From Deltaproteobacteria bacterium (GTDB lineage: Bacteria > Myxococcota_A > UBA9042 > PHBI01): a stretch of DNA of 64,000 nucleotides. The notes below the pieces were generated by a model. That model did not search any database. It saw only the letters and a list, made by a program, of their open reading frames with translations, and was not told the DNA's origin. Positions 28,102 to 37,451 of this stretch are shown here, piece after piece. The first letter of the stretch is position 1. Every line of letters begins with the position of its first letter. The position numbers were made by a program, and so were the translations under genes. Where the stretch lies: assembly GCA_020632715.1 (NCBI GenBank), contig JACKFA010000003.1, positions 248,001 through 312,000 on the forward strand. The letters run 5' to 3'.

Positions 28102-28809
28102 ATGGACCGAGACCCCGCCACGCCGATGCCGGGATCGCTCCGCGACGACCGCGTCCGGAGCGGCGTCGCGCGCGGTCCGCGCGGCCTCTTCCAGCGCCGC
28201 GTGCGCGCGGCCGTCTTCGGGGAGCCGGCGTTCCCCGACGTCGAGCTCGTGCCGGCCGAGGTCTGCGCGGCCCGGCCGCACGTCATCGCGTTCGCCGCGT
28301 GGCGCGCGATGGTCACCGCCGCTGCGGCCGACGGGCTCGACCCGGCCCCGCTCGCCATCCACGCCGCCTATCGCTCCGTCGCGCTCCAGGCCGAGATCTG
28401 GCGCTACCGCCTCGACGAGCGCCGCGCGCGCCGCGCCGCAGACGGCCTCCCGCCGCTGCCCGAGCGCGAGCTCGAGCGGCAGCAGCGCCTCTGGACCGCC
28501 AAGCCCGGGCAGAGCGCCCACCACACCGGGCTCGCCCTCGACCTCGCGCTCTACCACCTCGGCGCCCGCGCCGGGCGGCGGACGCCGCACTACGCCTGGC
28601 TCGTCGACCACGCGCGCGCCTTCGGCTTCTACCCCTACCTTCCGGAGCCCTGGCACTGGGAGTACGACCCGCCCGGGCTCGTCGCGCAGCTCGCCGACCT
28701 CCGGGCGCGCCTCGCCCGCGGCGAGACGCCCCCACCCGCGCTCCTGCGCCCGCCCGACCCGGTCCCGATCGCGGAGCCGGCGCCCCGCATGCTGCGGCGC
28801 AGCATGTGA
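28102..28809 (+). CDS. M15 family D-alanyl-D-alanine carboxypeptidase (VanY-like)
   Basis: 235-residue zinc peptidase. The family motifs are present: AAYRSVALQAEIW, the zinc site SAHHTGLALDLAL (SxHxxGxAxD) and the catalytic EPWHWEY. These enzymes trim the terminal D-Ala of peptidoglycan peptides or recycle muropeptides. No clear signal peptide is seen; the first 40 residues are Arg-rich, so it may act in the cytoplasm or use a non-classical route. The C-terminal 25 residues are Pro-rich. Start ATG 28102 has only a weak upstream ribosome site. Confidence 0.82.
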   Translation: MDRDPATPMPGSLRDDRVRSGVARGPRGLFQRRVRAAVFGEPAFPDVELVPAEVCAARPHVIAFAAWRAMVTAAAADGLDPAPLAIHAAYRSVALQAEIWRYRLDERRARRAADGLPPLPERELERQQRLWTAKPGQSAHHTGLALDLALYHLGARAGRRTPHYAWLVDHARAFGFYPYLPEPWHWEYDPPGLVAQLADLRARLARGETPPPALLRPPDPVPIAEPAPRMLRRSM

Positions 28810-28841
28810 TCCGAGCCATCGCAGGCGGGCGCGCGTGATTT

Positions 28842-28861
28842 CTTGCTGCGTGTGCAGCAAG
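28842..28861. promoter_or_regulatory. Perfect 8-bp palindrome before the thiolase gene
   Basis: CTTGCTGC-GTGT-GCAGCAAG, a perfect inverted repeat with a 4-nt loop, lies 32 bp after the M15 peptidase stop and 95 bp before the thiolase start. It could be a regulator operator or a short terminator. A weak TTTACA/CTAACG pair with 17-bp spacing (28898-28926) follows. Confidence 0.35.
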
Positions 28862-28956
28862 TTGCGTCCGGGCCCCGCCGAGCGGCGCCCCCGAGGCTTT
28901 ACACCCGGCCGAGCGCGGTGCTAACGAGAGCCCCGATCTTCCACGGAGGCCGCATC

Positions 28957-30135
28957 ATGCGTGAAGTCGTCATCGTCAGCGCCGCCCGCACGGCGATTGG
29001 CTCGTTCCAGGGGGCGCTCGCCGACGTCTCCGCCCCGCGCCTCGGCGCCGCCGCCATCGCGGGCGCCGTCGAGCGCGCCGGCATCGACCCGGCGAGCGTC
29101 GACGAGGTGCTGATGGGCTGCGTCCTCCAGGCGGGGCTCGGCCAGGCGCCCGCGCGGCAGGCGTCGATCTTCGCCGGCCTCCCGAACTCCGTCGGCGCGA
29201 CCACGGTCCACAAGGTCTGCGGCTCGGGGCTCAAGACGGTCATCATGGCGAGCCAGATGATCCGCTCGGGCGACGCCGAGATCCTCGTCGCCGGCGGCAT
29301 GGAGAACATGAGCCAGGCGCCGTACCTGCTCCCGAAGGCGCGCGCGGGCTACCGGCTCGGTCACGGCGTCCTCGAGGACGCGATGATCAAGGACGGCCTC
29401 TGGGACGTGTACAACGACTACCACATGGGCTGCGCCGCCGAGCTCTGCGCCCGCGAGACGCACATCGGCCGCGAGGAGCAGGACGCCTACGCCATCGAGA
29501 GCTACCGCCGCGCGAACGCGAGCATCGCGGAGGGCCTCTTCGCGAAGGAGATCGTGCCGGTCAGCATCCCGCAGCGGAAGGGGGACCCGATCGTCGTCGC
29601 GACGGACGAGGAGCCCGGCCGCGGGAACCCGGCCAAGATGCCGTCGCTGTCGCCGGTCTTCGAGAAGGGCGGCACGGTCACGGCCGCGAACGCGTCGAGC
29701 ATCAACGACGGCGCCTCCGCCATGGTCATCATGTCGGGTGAGCGCGCGAAGGCCCTCGGGCTCACGCCGCTCGCGCGCATCGTGAGCTCGGGGCGGCACG
29801 CGCAGGCGCCCGAGTGGTTCACGACGGCGCCTGCGAACGCCATCCGCGACGCGGTGAAGAAGGCCGGCATCGGCCTCGACGAGGTGTCCGCGTTCGAGAT
29901 CAACGAGGCGTTCGCGGTGGTCTCGCTCGCGGTCGCGAAGGACCTCGGGATCGGCCTCGAGAAGGTGAACCCGCGCGGCGGCGCCGTCGCCCTCGGCCAC
30001 CCGATCGGCGCGTCCGGGAACCGGATCCTCACGACCCTCGTCCACACGCTCAAGGACACGGGCGCCCGCTACGGTTGCGCCGGGATCTGCCTCGGCGGCG
30101 GCGAGGCCGTGGCCGTCGTCGTGGAGCGGATGTAG
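28957..30135 (+). CDS. Acetyl-CoA acetyltransferase (thiolase II)
   Basis: 392-residue thiolase with nucleophile Cys in VHKVCGSGLK, His in GHPIGASGNR and CLGGGEA at the second Cys. Its N-terminus REVVIVSAARTAIGSFQGAL is typical of AtoB/PhaA biosynthetic thiolases. ATG 28957 follows ACGGAGG; an upstream in-frame start at 28843 lies in the palindrome and is not used. It is first of a plus-strand series with enoyl-CoA hydratase 2 bp downstream, pointing to beta-oxidation, butanoate or branched-chain acyl-CoA turnover. Confidence 0.93.
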   Translation: MREVVIVSAARTAIGSFQGALADVSAPRLGAAAIAGAVERAGIDPASVDEVLMGCVLQAGLGQAPARQASIFAGLPNSVGATTVHKVCGSGLKTVIMASQMIRSGDAEILVAGGMENMSQAPYLLPKARAGYRLGHGVLEDAMIKDGLWDVYNDYHMGCAAELCARETHIGREEQDAYAIESYRRANASIAEGLFAKEIVPVSIPQRKGDPIVVATDEEPGRGNPAKMPSLSPVFEKGGTVTAANASSINDGASAMVIMSGERAKALGLTPLARIVSSGRHAQAPEWFTTAPANAIRDAVKKAGIGLDEVSAFEINEAFAVVSLAVAKDLGIGLEKVNPRGGAVALGHPIGASGNRILTTLVHTLKDTGARYGCAGICLGGGEAVAVVVERM

Positions 30136-30137
30136 TC

Positions 30138-30923
30138 ATGGGCTACGACAACGTCCTCTACGAGCGCGACGACGACGGCGTCGTCGTCCTGACCGTGAAC
30201 CGGCCGGCCGTCATGAACGCGCTCGACCGGAAGACGCTCTCCGAGCTCCACCGCGCCTTCCTCGACTTCCGCCACGACCAGCGCGCGCGCGTGCTGATCC
30301 TCACGGGCGCGGGCGAGAAGGCGTTCGTCGCGGGCGCCGACATCGCCTACATGAGCGGCATCGATCAGGAGGAGGCCGAGGACTTCGCGCGCCTCGGCCA
30401 GAACCTGACGATCGCCATCGAGTCGGTCCCGAAGGCGGTCATCGCCGCGGTGAACGGCTACGCGCTCGGCGGCGGCTGCGAGCTCGCGATGGCGTGCGAC
30501 TTCATCCTCGCGAGCGACAACGCCCGCTTCGGGCAGCCGGAGGTGAACCTCGGGCTCATCCCGGGCTTCGGCGGCACCCAGCGGCTCGCGCGCATCGTCG
30601 GGCGGGCGGTCGCCAAGCAGATGATCTACACGGGCGAGATCATCAAGGCGGCGCGCGCGCTCGACATCGGGCTCGCGAACGCGGTGTACCCGCAGGCGGA
30701 GCTCTTGTCCGGGGCGCGCGGGATCGCGCGGACGATCGCCTCGAAGGGGCCGCTCGCGGTGGGCGCGGCGAAGCGCGCGCTGAACCGCGGCTACGATCTC
30801 GCGCTCGAGGTCGGGCTCGAGTTCGAGTCGATGCTCTTCGGGTCGATGTTCAAGACCGACGATATGCGCGAAGGTACGAAGGCGTTCCTCGACAAGCGCG
30901 ACGCGCGCTTCACGGGGCGCTGA
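30138..30923 (+). CDS. Enoyl-CoA hydratase (crotonase family)
   Basis: 261-residue crotonase. The oxyanion-hole segment KAFVAGADI, the first catalytic Glu in ALGGGCELAMACD and the second in QPEVNLGLIPGFGGTQRL are all present, as in 3-hydroxyacyl-CoA-forming hydratases. It probably hydrates crotonyl-CoA and similar short enoyl-CoA. It starts 2 bp after the thiolase stop, so translation is likely coupled. The B12-binding subunit gene follows within 36 bp. Confidence 0.93.
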   Translation: MGYDNVLYERDDDGVVVLTVNRPAVMNALDRKTLSELHRAFLDFRHDQRARVLILTGAGEKAFVAGADIAYMSGIDQEEAEDFARLGQNLTIAIESVPKAVIAAVNGYALGGGCELAMACDFILASDNARFGQPEVNLGLIPGFGGTQRLARIVGRAVAKQMIYTGEIIKAARALDIGLANAVYPQAELLSGARGIARTIASKGPLAVGAAKRALNRGYDLALEVGLEFESMLFGSMFKTDDMREGTKAFLDKRDARFTGR

Positions 30924-30958
30924 CCGTCCCTTCACGACGACAGGAAGCGAGAGAAGCC

Positions 30959-31384
30959 ATGACCGACGAGCGGTACCGCGTCCTCATCGCGAAGCCCGGG
31001 CTCGACGGCCACGACCGCGGCGCGAAGGTCGTCGCGCGGGCCCTGCGCGACGCGGGGCTCGAGGTGATCTACACGGGGCTCCACCAGACCCCGGCGATGA
31101 TCGCGCAGGCCGCGGTGCAGGAGGACGTCGATCTCGTCGGCGTCTCCATCCTGTCCGGCGCCCACAACCACCTCGTGCCCGAGATCCAGCGCGAGCTCGC
31201 CGAGCGCGGCGCCGGCGACATCGCGATCTTCGTCGGTGGGATCATCCCGGACGACGACATCGCGACGCTCGAGGCCGGCGGCGTCGCGAAGGTCTTCACG
31301 CCGGGCGCCACGCTCGACGAGATCGTGCGCTCGGTGCGCGAGATCCTCGCCGGGCAGCGCGGCAAGAAAGACGCGTACGCGTGA
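30959..31384 (+). CDS. Methylmalonyl-CoA mutase, stand-alone B12-binding subunit
   Basis: 141-residue cobalamin-binding domain with the base-off His motif GLDGHDRGAK (DxHxxG) and VGVSILSGAH, the Rossmann-type signature of the C-terminal part of methylmalonyl-CoA mutase. It carries adenosylcobalamin for rearrangement of methylmalonyl-CoA to succinyl-CoA or a related isomerisation, but needs a separate catalytic subunit, which is not in this window. MeaB, which protects such mutases, is encoded 5 kb away at 36.3-37.3 kb. ATG 30959 is preceded by AGGAAG and GAGAAG. Confidence 0.92.
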   Translation: MTDERYRVLIAKPGLDGHDRGAKVVARALRDAGLEVIYTGLHQTPAMIAQAAVQEDVDLVGVSILSGAHNHLVPEIQRELAERGAGDIAIFVGGIIPDDDIATLEAGGVAKVFTPGATLDEIVRSVREILAGQRGKKDAYA

Positions 31385-31400
31385 GGGGGTGACCTCCCCG

Positions 31401-31946
31401 ATGTCCGAGCGCACCGACGAGGACCTCATGGCGGCCTACGTGAGCGAGGGCTCGCGCGCCGCCTTCGAGGAGCTCTTCCGGCGCTACGCCGACCGGCTGC
31501 ACGGGCTCTTCATGCGCTTCATCGGGTCGCACGACGTCGCGAGCGACCTCGTGCAGCAGACGTTCCTGCACTTCCACCGCGCGCGCGCCGACTTCGCGCT
31601 CGGGCGGCCGGTGCGCCCGTGGCTCTACACGATCGCGCTGAACGTGCGCCGCGAGCACCTGCGCTGGCGGTCGCGGAAGAAGGAGACGTCGCTCGATCCG
31701 GTCGTCCACGGCGAGCCCACGGCCGATCCGAAGACCTCGACCGCGAGCGATCGGCTCGTCCAGCGCGCGCTCGGGGAGCTGACCGAGCAGCAGCGCGAGG
31801 TCATCTTCCTGCATTATTACGAAGAGTTGAGCTTCCCCGAGATCGCGGAGCTCGTGGGCGCCTCGCTCTCCGCGGTGAAGGTGCGCGCGCACCGCGGTTA
31901 CGAGAAGCTCCGCGAGGTGCTCGGCGTGACGCCCGAGGGCGCGTAA
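31401..31946 (+). CDS. ECF-type RNA polymerase sigma factor
   Basis: 181-residue sigma70 with only regions 2 and 4. Region 2: AFEELFRRYADRLHGLFMRF and DLVQQTFLHFHRAR; RPWLYTIALNVRREHLR is region 2.4. Region 4: LTEQQREVIFLHYYEELSFP then the helix-turn-helix IAELVGASLSAVKVRAHRGY. It directs polymerase to its own regulon; target promoters are unknown. It starts 16 bp after the B12 subunit gene and is followed by an NrsF-like membrane protein, probably its anti-sigma factor. Confidence 0.92.
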   Translation: MSERTDEDLMAAYVSEGSRAAFEELFRRYADRLHGLFMRFIGSHDVASDLVQQTFLHFHRARADFALGRPVRPWLYTIALNVRREHLRWRSRKKETSLDPVVHGEPTADPKTSTASDRLVQRALGELTEQQREVIFLHYYEELSFPEIAELVGASLSAVKVRAHRGYEKLREVLGVTPEGA

Positions 31947-31989
31947 CCGGCGCGCCTCACGCGCCATAGTGGAGGCTGGAGAGACACAC

Positions 31990-32718
31990 TTGGACGACCT
32001 GACGACCACCAGAGACGCGCTGAAGAGCGAGCTCGGCGCCCCGGAAGCGGGGGCGGGGCTCGGATCGCGCGATCTCGACGCGCTCTTCGCGCGCGTCGCC
32101 GCGGACACCGTGGATCGCGCGCCGAACGTGCGCGACAAGGTGCGGGAGCTGCGGTCGCGCTCGCGGGTGGCGCTGGCCGCGACGGGCGCGCTCGTCGTGG
32201 GCGTCGTGATGCTGCTCTTGACCGGGCTCCACGCGGAGCTCGGCGGGTCGCAGGTCGTCGTGCGGTACGCGGTCGCGATGACGGGGATCGCGGCGGTCGT
32301 CGCGCTGATGGTGGCGCTGAGCCTGCGCGGGCTCCACCGGCGGCCGCTCGGCCCGTGGGTGTGGGTCGTGGTGGGGGCGGCGCTGCTCCTGCCCGTCGTG
32401 CTCGCGGTGACGCCGTGGGTGTGGGACACCGGGCACCCGGCCCCCTACGTCGGGGTGGGCGTGCCGTGCCTCGCGCTCGGGCTCGTGACGGGCGGGCTCA
32501 CGGGGGCGGTCGTGTGGCTCTTCCAGCGCGGGGCGCCGCGCGCGCCGTGGCGCCTCCTGACGGCGGCGGCGGCGGGCGGGCTCACGGCGTTCGCGATGCT
32601 CCAGCTCCACTGCCCGGCGCGGGACGCGACGCACCTCCTCGTCGGGCACGCGAGCGTCGGGCTCCTCCTCGCGGCGGTCGTCGGGCTCGTGGTCTGGCTC
32701 CGCGCGCGGCGGGGCTGA
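31990..32718 (+). CDS. NrsF/DUF1109-like membrane anti-sigma factor
   Basis: 242-residue protein: about 60 soluble N-terminal residues, then six or seven membrane helices to the end. Near the C-terminus QLHCPARDATHLLVGH matches the NrsF/DUF1109 pattern, a family of negative regulators that hold ECF sigma factors at the membrane. Position directly after the sigma factor supports this. TTG 31990 was chosen because GGAGGCTGGAGAG precedes it; GTG 31969 is in frame but lacks its own ribosome site. A conserved Cys in LHCP is a candidate sensor residue, as in Caulobacter NrsF. Confidence 0.7.
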   Translation: MDDLTTTRDALKSELGAPEAGAGLGSRDLDALFARVAADTVDRAPNVRDKVRELRSRSRVALAATGALVVGVVMLLLTGLHAELGGSQVVVRYAVAMTGIAAVVALMVALSLRGLHRRPLGPWVWVVVGAALLLPVVLAVTPWVWDTGHPAPYVGVGVPCLALGLVTGGLTGAVVWLFQRGAPRAPWRLLTAAAAGGLTAFAMLQLHCPARDATHLLVGHASVGLLLAAVVGLVVWLRARRG

Positions 32719-32728
32719 GGCCCGATCG

Positions 32729-33481
32729 CTACTGGGCTCTCAGACAGTACCCAGCGTGCTGATCGGCGTACCACGACGTGCAGACCTGGCCCGTCGGGCA
32801 CGGGTCCGGCGACGCGTCGGTGTCGCACACCGTCTCGCACTTGCTGTTCACGCAGGCCGTGCCCTTCTTGCAGGAGTTCGCGTCCCCCGTGCAGTCGGCG
32901 CCGACGTCCTTCGTGCCTGCCGGCAGGCAGATCGGCGCGTCCTGACCGGACACGAGGTGGCACGCCTGCTCCGCCGGGCAGTCCTGCGTGAGCAGGTTGC
33001 AGTTCGTGTAGATCCCCGTGATCTCGCACACCTTGTAGGGCGAGCCCGTGAGCGAGATGCAGGCGCCGCCGCCGTCGCAGTCGTCGGCCGTGTCGCAGTA
33101 CGCGTAGCAGAGGAACGCCGTCGCGTTCACCGACAGGCAGATTCCGCGCTTGCAGCCGTTGTCCTGGCCGCACGCGTCGCCGTAGTCGACCGTGCCCTCG
33201 GCGAGGCACATCGGCGTCGCGCCCCCCTGGCTGTACGTGCAGTTCTGGTTCGCCGCGCACCCCGTCTGCGCCACGGCGTCACAGGGCGTGCCGGTCGCCG
33301 TGTCGCCGCCGCCGCCGGTGTCGCCCGTGGTCGCGTCGTTGCCGGTCACGGTGTCGCCGCTGACCGTCGCGTCGGTGCCCGACGTGACGTCGGTCTTCGA
33401 GGTCGAGGTGTCCTCGTCGCCGCACGCGGCGGCGGTGACGAGGCAGAGGGACGACGCGACGACGAGCCAGGACCGCAGCAT
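32729..33481 (-). CDS. Cys-rich lipoprotein with Thr/Asp-rich linker
   Basis: 250-residue lipoprotein: signal LVVASSLCLVTAAAC with lipobox TAAAC, then a 40-residue low-complexity Asp/Thr/Gly stretch, then about 24 Cys in repeated DC-xG-xxxCKxGTxCVxxKCE-type units, like small disulfide-rich cell-surface modules. Function not recognised. The ATG at 33481 is preferred because GGAG sits 8 bp upstream; an in-frame GTG at 33490 overlaps that site. It stops 10 bp from the stop of the NrsF-like gene, convergent. Confidence 0.7.
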   Translation of the reverse strand: MLRSWLVVASSLCLVTAAACGDEDTSTSKTDVTSGTDATVSGDTVTGNDATTGDTGGGGDTATGTPCDAVAQTGCAANQNCTYSQGGATPMCLAEGTVDYGDACGQDNGCKRGICLSVNATAFLCYAYCDTADDCDGGGACISLTGSPYKVCEITGIYTNCNLLTQDCPAEQACHLVSGQDAPICLPAGTKDVGADCTGDANSCKKGTACVNSKCETVCDTDASPDPCPTGQVCTSWYADQHAGYCLRAQ

Positions 33482-33590
33482 GGGCTTCACTCCGGGAGGG
33501 CGGGGCAGGCGGCTAGATGAGCGACCGGATGATCCGCGTTCGCGCCCCTCGACGCAACCTCGGATGGCGTCGGCCGCGTCGCGACCGCGC

Positions 33591-35412
33591 TCACTCCCAC
33601 CGGCAGGGCCGCCCGTCGGGCGCGCTCACGTCCGCGCGCCGCTCCCAGAGCACGAAGGGCGTCGCCCCGCCGTACGTGAGATCGTCGTCGTCCCAGCGCT
33701 GAACGACGCGGAAGTAGCGCTGCATCACGGGGAGCGACTCGAGGTGTCGCTGCTCGAAGTACGTGTTCGGGAGCGCCAGCACGAACCGCAGGCGATCGGC
33801 GCAGGCCGCGTCCCAGAAGGCCTTCTCGGTCAAGAGCCCCGTCTTGAAGCGCTTGTTGTTCGTGTCGACCTCGCCGGCCGCGAGGCGGCGGTCGGCGAGC
33901 AGCGCCACGAGCGGGGCCGCCGTCGAGCCGCCGGCGATCGTCTCGTCGGGCGCGCTGTGGGAGGCCACGTAGTCGGCGATCGCGGGCGCCGTCGAGAACG
34001 TGCGCTTCTTGTTCCAGAGGTAGTGGCGATAGCCCGGCTCGGAGTCGCCGCGCTCGCGGTGATCGCCCCAGAAGAGCGCCTCCACGACGCCCGAGAGCCC
34101 GGGCAGCACCGGCGCGTCCCGGAACGCGTAGTCGTTGCGCGCGCCGACCCGCTCGAGCTCGCTCGAGAAGACGTAGCCGAAGCTCGCCGACCAGCCGCGA
34201 TAGAGGCCGAACGTCGCGAGGAGCGCCGCGCCGAGGATCGCCGCGACCGCCGCCGCGCGCGGGCGCTCGCGGGCCGAGCCGCGGGCCAGCGCCGCGACGA
34301 GGCCCGCCGCGCGTGATCGCGTACGCGACGAGGAGCGCGAGCACCGGGTAGATGAGCACGAAGTAGAAGCTGTAGAGCTCGCGGAACATCGCGTACTGCA
34401 CGAAGAGCGCGAGGGCCACGAGCGCCACGAGCACGGCGGCGCCGTCGCCCGGCGTCTCGCGCCACAGGCGACGCGGCGACAGGAACGCCCAGGCGGGGCG
34501 CCGCTCGGGGGCGAGCGCGAAGCGGACGATCGCCACGAGCGGGGCCACGATGAGCCCCATCCAGAGGTGCGCCTGATAGAAGAGCTCCTTCTGGAACTCG
34601 CGGCCGCTCGCCATCGCGGCGACGTTGTGGAGGAGCGAGAGCGGGAAGCCCGGGTCGCCGCCGAAGAGGTCGACCATCTGGTCGTTCCGGAGGCCCTTCA
34701 GGCCGTGGAACGTGTAGACGCCGAGCACGTACGCGTCGCCGGCGACGGCGAGGAAGAGCAGGTTCACGCCGCCCGCGACGAGCAGGAAGGCGATGAGCTG
34801 GCGGAGCCCCGGGTGGAGGCCGCGCGGGCGCGCGGCGTCGCGCGGGCGGAAGGGCAGCAGCACGAGGAGCGCGCAGATGGCGGCCATGCTGTAGAAGCCG
34901 GTCGTCGCGGCGAGCCCGAGGAGCACGCCCGCGAGCGCGCCGCGGCCGCGGAGCGAGGCCCAGAGCCCGAGCGTCAGCCACATCGTGGTCAGGTTCACGC
35001 CCGTCATGTTGGCGCTCGCCTTCAGCTGCTCGGCGGCGAAGAGGAAGAGCACGGCCGCGAGGGCGCCCGCGACGGGGCCCCAGGCGCGGCGGCCGATGGC
35101 GAAGATCGCGCCACCCGTCACGGCGGCCGCGACCACCGCGAAGAGCTTCGCGATGGTGAAGGACCAGCCGAAGACCGCGAGGATGACGCCCGGGACGAGC
35201 ACGTGCAGCGGCGGGTGCGCGAAGAAGTAGTCGACGTAGGGGAGACGACCGCGCGCGAGGTCGCGCGCCATGTAGAAGTAGATGTTCTCGTCGGTGTTCG
35301 AGGTGCCCATGCCGTGGGTCTTCACGAGCAGGAAGAGGGCGAGCGGCACGGCGATGAGCGCGGTGACGCCGGCCTTCTCCCAGCGCCCGAGCCCGGCGGG
35401 CGCGGTCGCCAC
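33591..35412 (-). pseudogene. ArnT/PMT-type membrane glycosyltransferase, one frameshift
   Basis: About 606 residues if repaired. The N-terminus has a membrane helix followed by the loop NTDENIYFYMARDLARG and YVDYFFAHPPLH, the acidic (DE) loop of GT-C lipid-linked glycosyltransferases, then about ten further helices. Near 34300-34320 the frame changes: before it AYAITR, after it VAALARGSARERP, then GLYRGWSASFGYVF and the periplasmic C-terminus to 33591. One extra base in a GC run explains it. GTG 35412 is the best start, because an in-frame TGA lies about 60 bp upstream. Likely adds a sugar from a polyprenyl-phosphate donor; acceptor unknown. Confidence 0.75.
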
Positions 35413-36344
35413 GGGCGTCGCCGGCTGCCGCGAGCGCCGCGATGGTGAGCACGACCAGCGACGCCATCAGGAGCCCCGGGAGGAGCGTCCCCGCGGCGAC
35501 CCCGGCGACGACGTGGTGAACGGCGATGACGCCCGCGCCGAGCCCGGCGAGGACCGGCGCCGGGAGGTCCGGGCGGCGGAGGCGGCGGATCGCCCAGACG
35601 GCCGTCGCGCCCACGGACACGGCGCCCGCGAGCAGCGCGAGCCCGGCGGTCCAGTCGCCCGCGGCGAGGCGCGCGAAGGCGGTCGCGAGCGGCGGGTGCG
35701 AGGCGCCGAAGACGACGTCCGGGAGGAGCAGGACCGCGCCCCCCAGACGAGCCCGAGCCTGAGGGCGCCCTCGGCGAGGGCGCGGCGGCGGGCGAGGTCG
35801 ACGCCCGCGTCGGCGCGAGCCGGAGCGCGTGGGCCCCCGCCGCGAGGAGCGCGAAGGGCCAGAGCGCGGGGAGGCCGAGGAACGCGGGGTTCGCGCCCGC
35901 GAAGGGCGACTGGTGGAGGAGCGGCTGCGGGCCGGTGCGGCGGCGCCCGCGAGCGCCGTGAGCGCCGCGCTCGCGAGCGCGAGGTGGGGCGGAGGCGGGC
36001 GGGGCGAGGCGCGCGCCGAGGAAGGCGGCGGCCGGGCGCCGAGGGCGAGGCGCGCGAGGTCCCAGACGCCCGAAGGGGGCGGTCGCGGCCGGGGCGGCGG
36101 CCGCGAGGGCGAGGAGCAGCGCGAGGGCGGCGATCGCGAGCGGCGCGAGCGCCGCGAGGCGGGCGCTGGCGCGCGTCTCGGTGGGGTCTTGTGCGATCGC
36201 GAGATCGCCGTCGTCGATGGTGTCTGTGCCCTGCTTTGGAGGCGGCGCCTCGGCATGTGTGCGCTGCACACCTTCGGCGCGGGTCGTCGCGCTGCCCGGC
36301 TCGTTCGCGCCCTTCGGGCGCTGGCTACGCTTCTTCTTCGCCAT
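35413..36344 (-). pseudogene. Membrane protein with many frameshifts
   Basis: Begins ATG 36344 with MAKKKRSQRPKGANEPG and a membrane helix ALAPLAIAALALLLALAAAA, overlapping the meaB end by 20 bp. From about 36080 down to 35720 the coding signal jumps among all three frames at least five times: VWDLARLALGA, AAFLGARLAPPA, HLALASAALTALAG, GPQPLLHQSPFAGANPAFLG, VDLARRRALAEGALRLG, AVLLLPDVVFGASHPP. After that one frame holds to AVHHVVAGVAAGTLL and TIAALAAAG near 35440. The family is not recognised, though HQSPFAGANPAFLGLPALW with hydrophobic flanks suggests a polytopic membrane enzyme. Where it ends is unclear; no stop separates it cleanly from the glycosyltransferase. Assembly error is possible. 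Confidence 0.55.
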
Positions 36345-37347
36345 CGGTCCGGGCCCCGTCGGCGAGCACCTGCGCGAGGAGCGCGTCCGCCTCGGCGTAG
36401 AGGTCGCGGTCGCGGGCGAGGAGCGCGTCGAGGCGCGCCGTCGCGGTGGCCTCGTCACCGAGCGCCGCCGCGTAGCGCTCGCGGAGCCTCCCGATGACGA
36501 CCGACTCGAGGACGTGCGCCATGCGGAGCCGCGCCCGGTCTCGGGCGTAGCTGCTCGCCTCGGCGAACGCCGCGTGGGCCTCCACGGCCGCGATGACCTC
36601 GTCGACGCCGTCGCCGCGCGTGGCGATCGTGCGCACGACCGGAGGCGTCCAGGCGCCCTCGACGCCGGCCGCGAGCGCCTGGAGGCCGCGGATGTCCTTG
36701 ATGGTGCGCTCGATCCCGTCGCGGTCGGCCTTGTTGACCACGAAGACGTCCGCGATCTCGAGGATCCCGGCCTTGATCGCCTGGATGTCGTCGCCGAGCC
36801 CTGGCACGAGCACGACGACCGAGGTGTGGGCGACGCGGACGACGTCGATCTCGTCCTGCCCGACGCCGACCGTCTCGAGGAAGATCGGCGAGTAGCCCAT
36901 CGCGTCGAGCACCTGCACGACGTCGAAGGTCGACGCCGAGAGCCCGCCGAGGTGCCCGCGCGTCGCGACGCTGCGGATGAAGACGTCCGGATCGGTCGCG
37001 TGCGCGCTCATCCGGATCCGGTCGCCGAGGATGGCGCCGCCCGAGAACGGGCTCGACGGGTCCACCGCGACGACCGCGACCTTGCTCCCGCGGGCGCGGT
37101 AGGCGCGCACGAGCTGATCGGTGAGGGTCGACTTCCCTGACCCGGGGTTGCCGGTGATGCCGACGACGAGGGCCTTCCCGGTGTGCGGGTGGAGGCGCCG
37201 CAGGAGCTCCGCCGCGACGGGGGCGCGGTCGTCGACGAGCCGCATGGCGCGGGCGCCGGCGCGCTGCTCGCCGGCGAGGACGCGGGCGACGAAGGCGTCG
37301 AGGTCGGGCGCGGCGGGGGAGGGCGCGTTCGCGGGGGAGCTGCTCAT
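36325..37347 (-). CDS. meaB: Methylmalonyl-CoA mutase chaperone MeaB
   Basis: 340-residue SIMIBI-class GTPase. Walker A is GNPGSGKST; DPSSPFSGGAILGDRIRM is the family signature, ETVGVGQDE holds the switch residues and NKADRD is the guanine-specificity motif (NKxD). The C-terminal arm mediates dimerisation. MeaB protects B12-dependent mutases and gates cofactor loading; the matching B12 subunit is at 30.96-31.38 kb. ATG 37347 is preferred over the TTG at 37371. It overlaps the start of the following membrane-protein gene. Confidence 0.93.
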   Translation of the reverse strand: MSSSPANAPSPAAPDLDAFVARVLAGEQRAGARAMRLVDDRAPVAAELLRRLHPHTGKALVVGITGNPGSGKSTLTDQLVRAYRARGSKVAVVAVDPSSPFSGGAILGDRIRMSAHATDPDVFIRSVATRGHLGGLSASTFDVVQVLDAMGYSPIFLETVGVGQDEIDVVRVAHTSVVVLVPGLGDDIQAIKAGILEIADVFVVNKADRDGIERTIKDIRGLQALAAGVEGAWTPPVVRTIATRGDGVDEVIAAVEAHAAFAEASSYARDRARLRMAHVLESVVIGRLRERYAAALGDEATATARLDALLARDRDLYAEADALLAQVLADGARTDGEEEA

Positions 37348-37451
37348 CGGCCCGACTCGCTTAGCACCCAACCGGGGCCGGAAACAACCGGCGTCGGCGC
37401 CCGGGCGCCTCGCGGTTGACCCGCGGGCGGCGGCGCGCCAGCATCCCGCGC

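Noticed and set aside
32729..33481. Antiviral or toxin role for the Cys-rich lipoprotein
   Set aside because: No effector motif and no neighbouring defence gene; it is one of several similar envelope lipoproteins.
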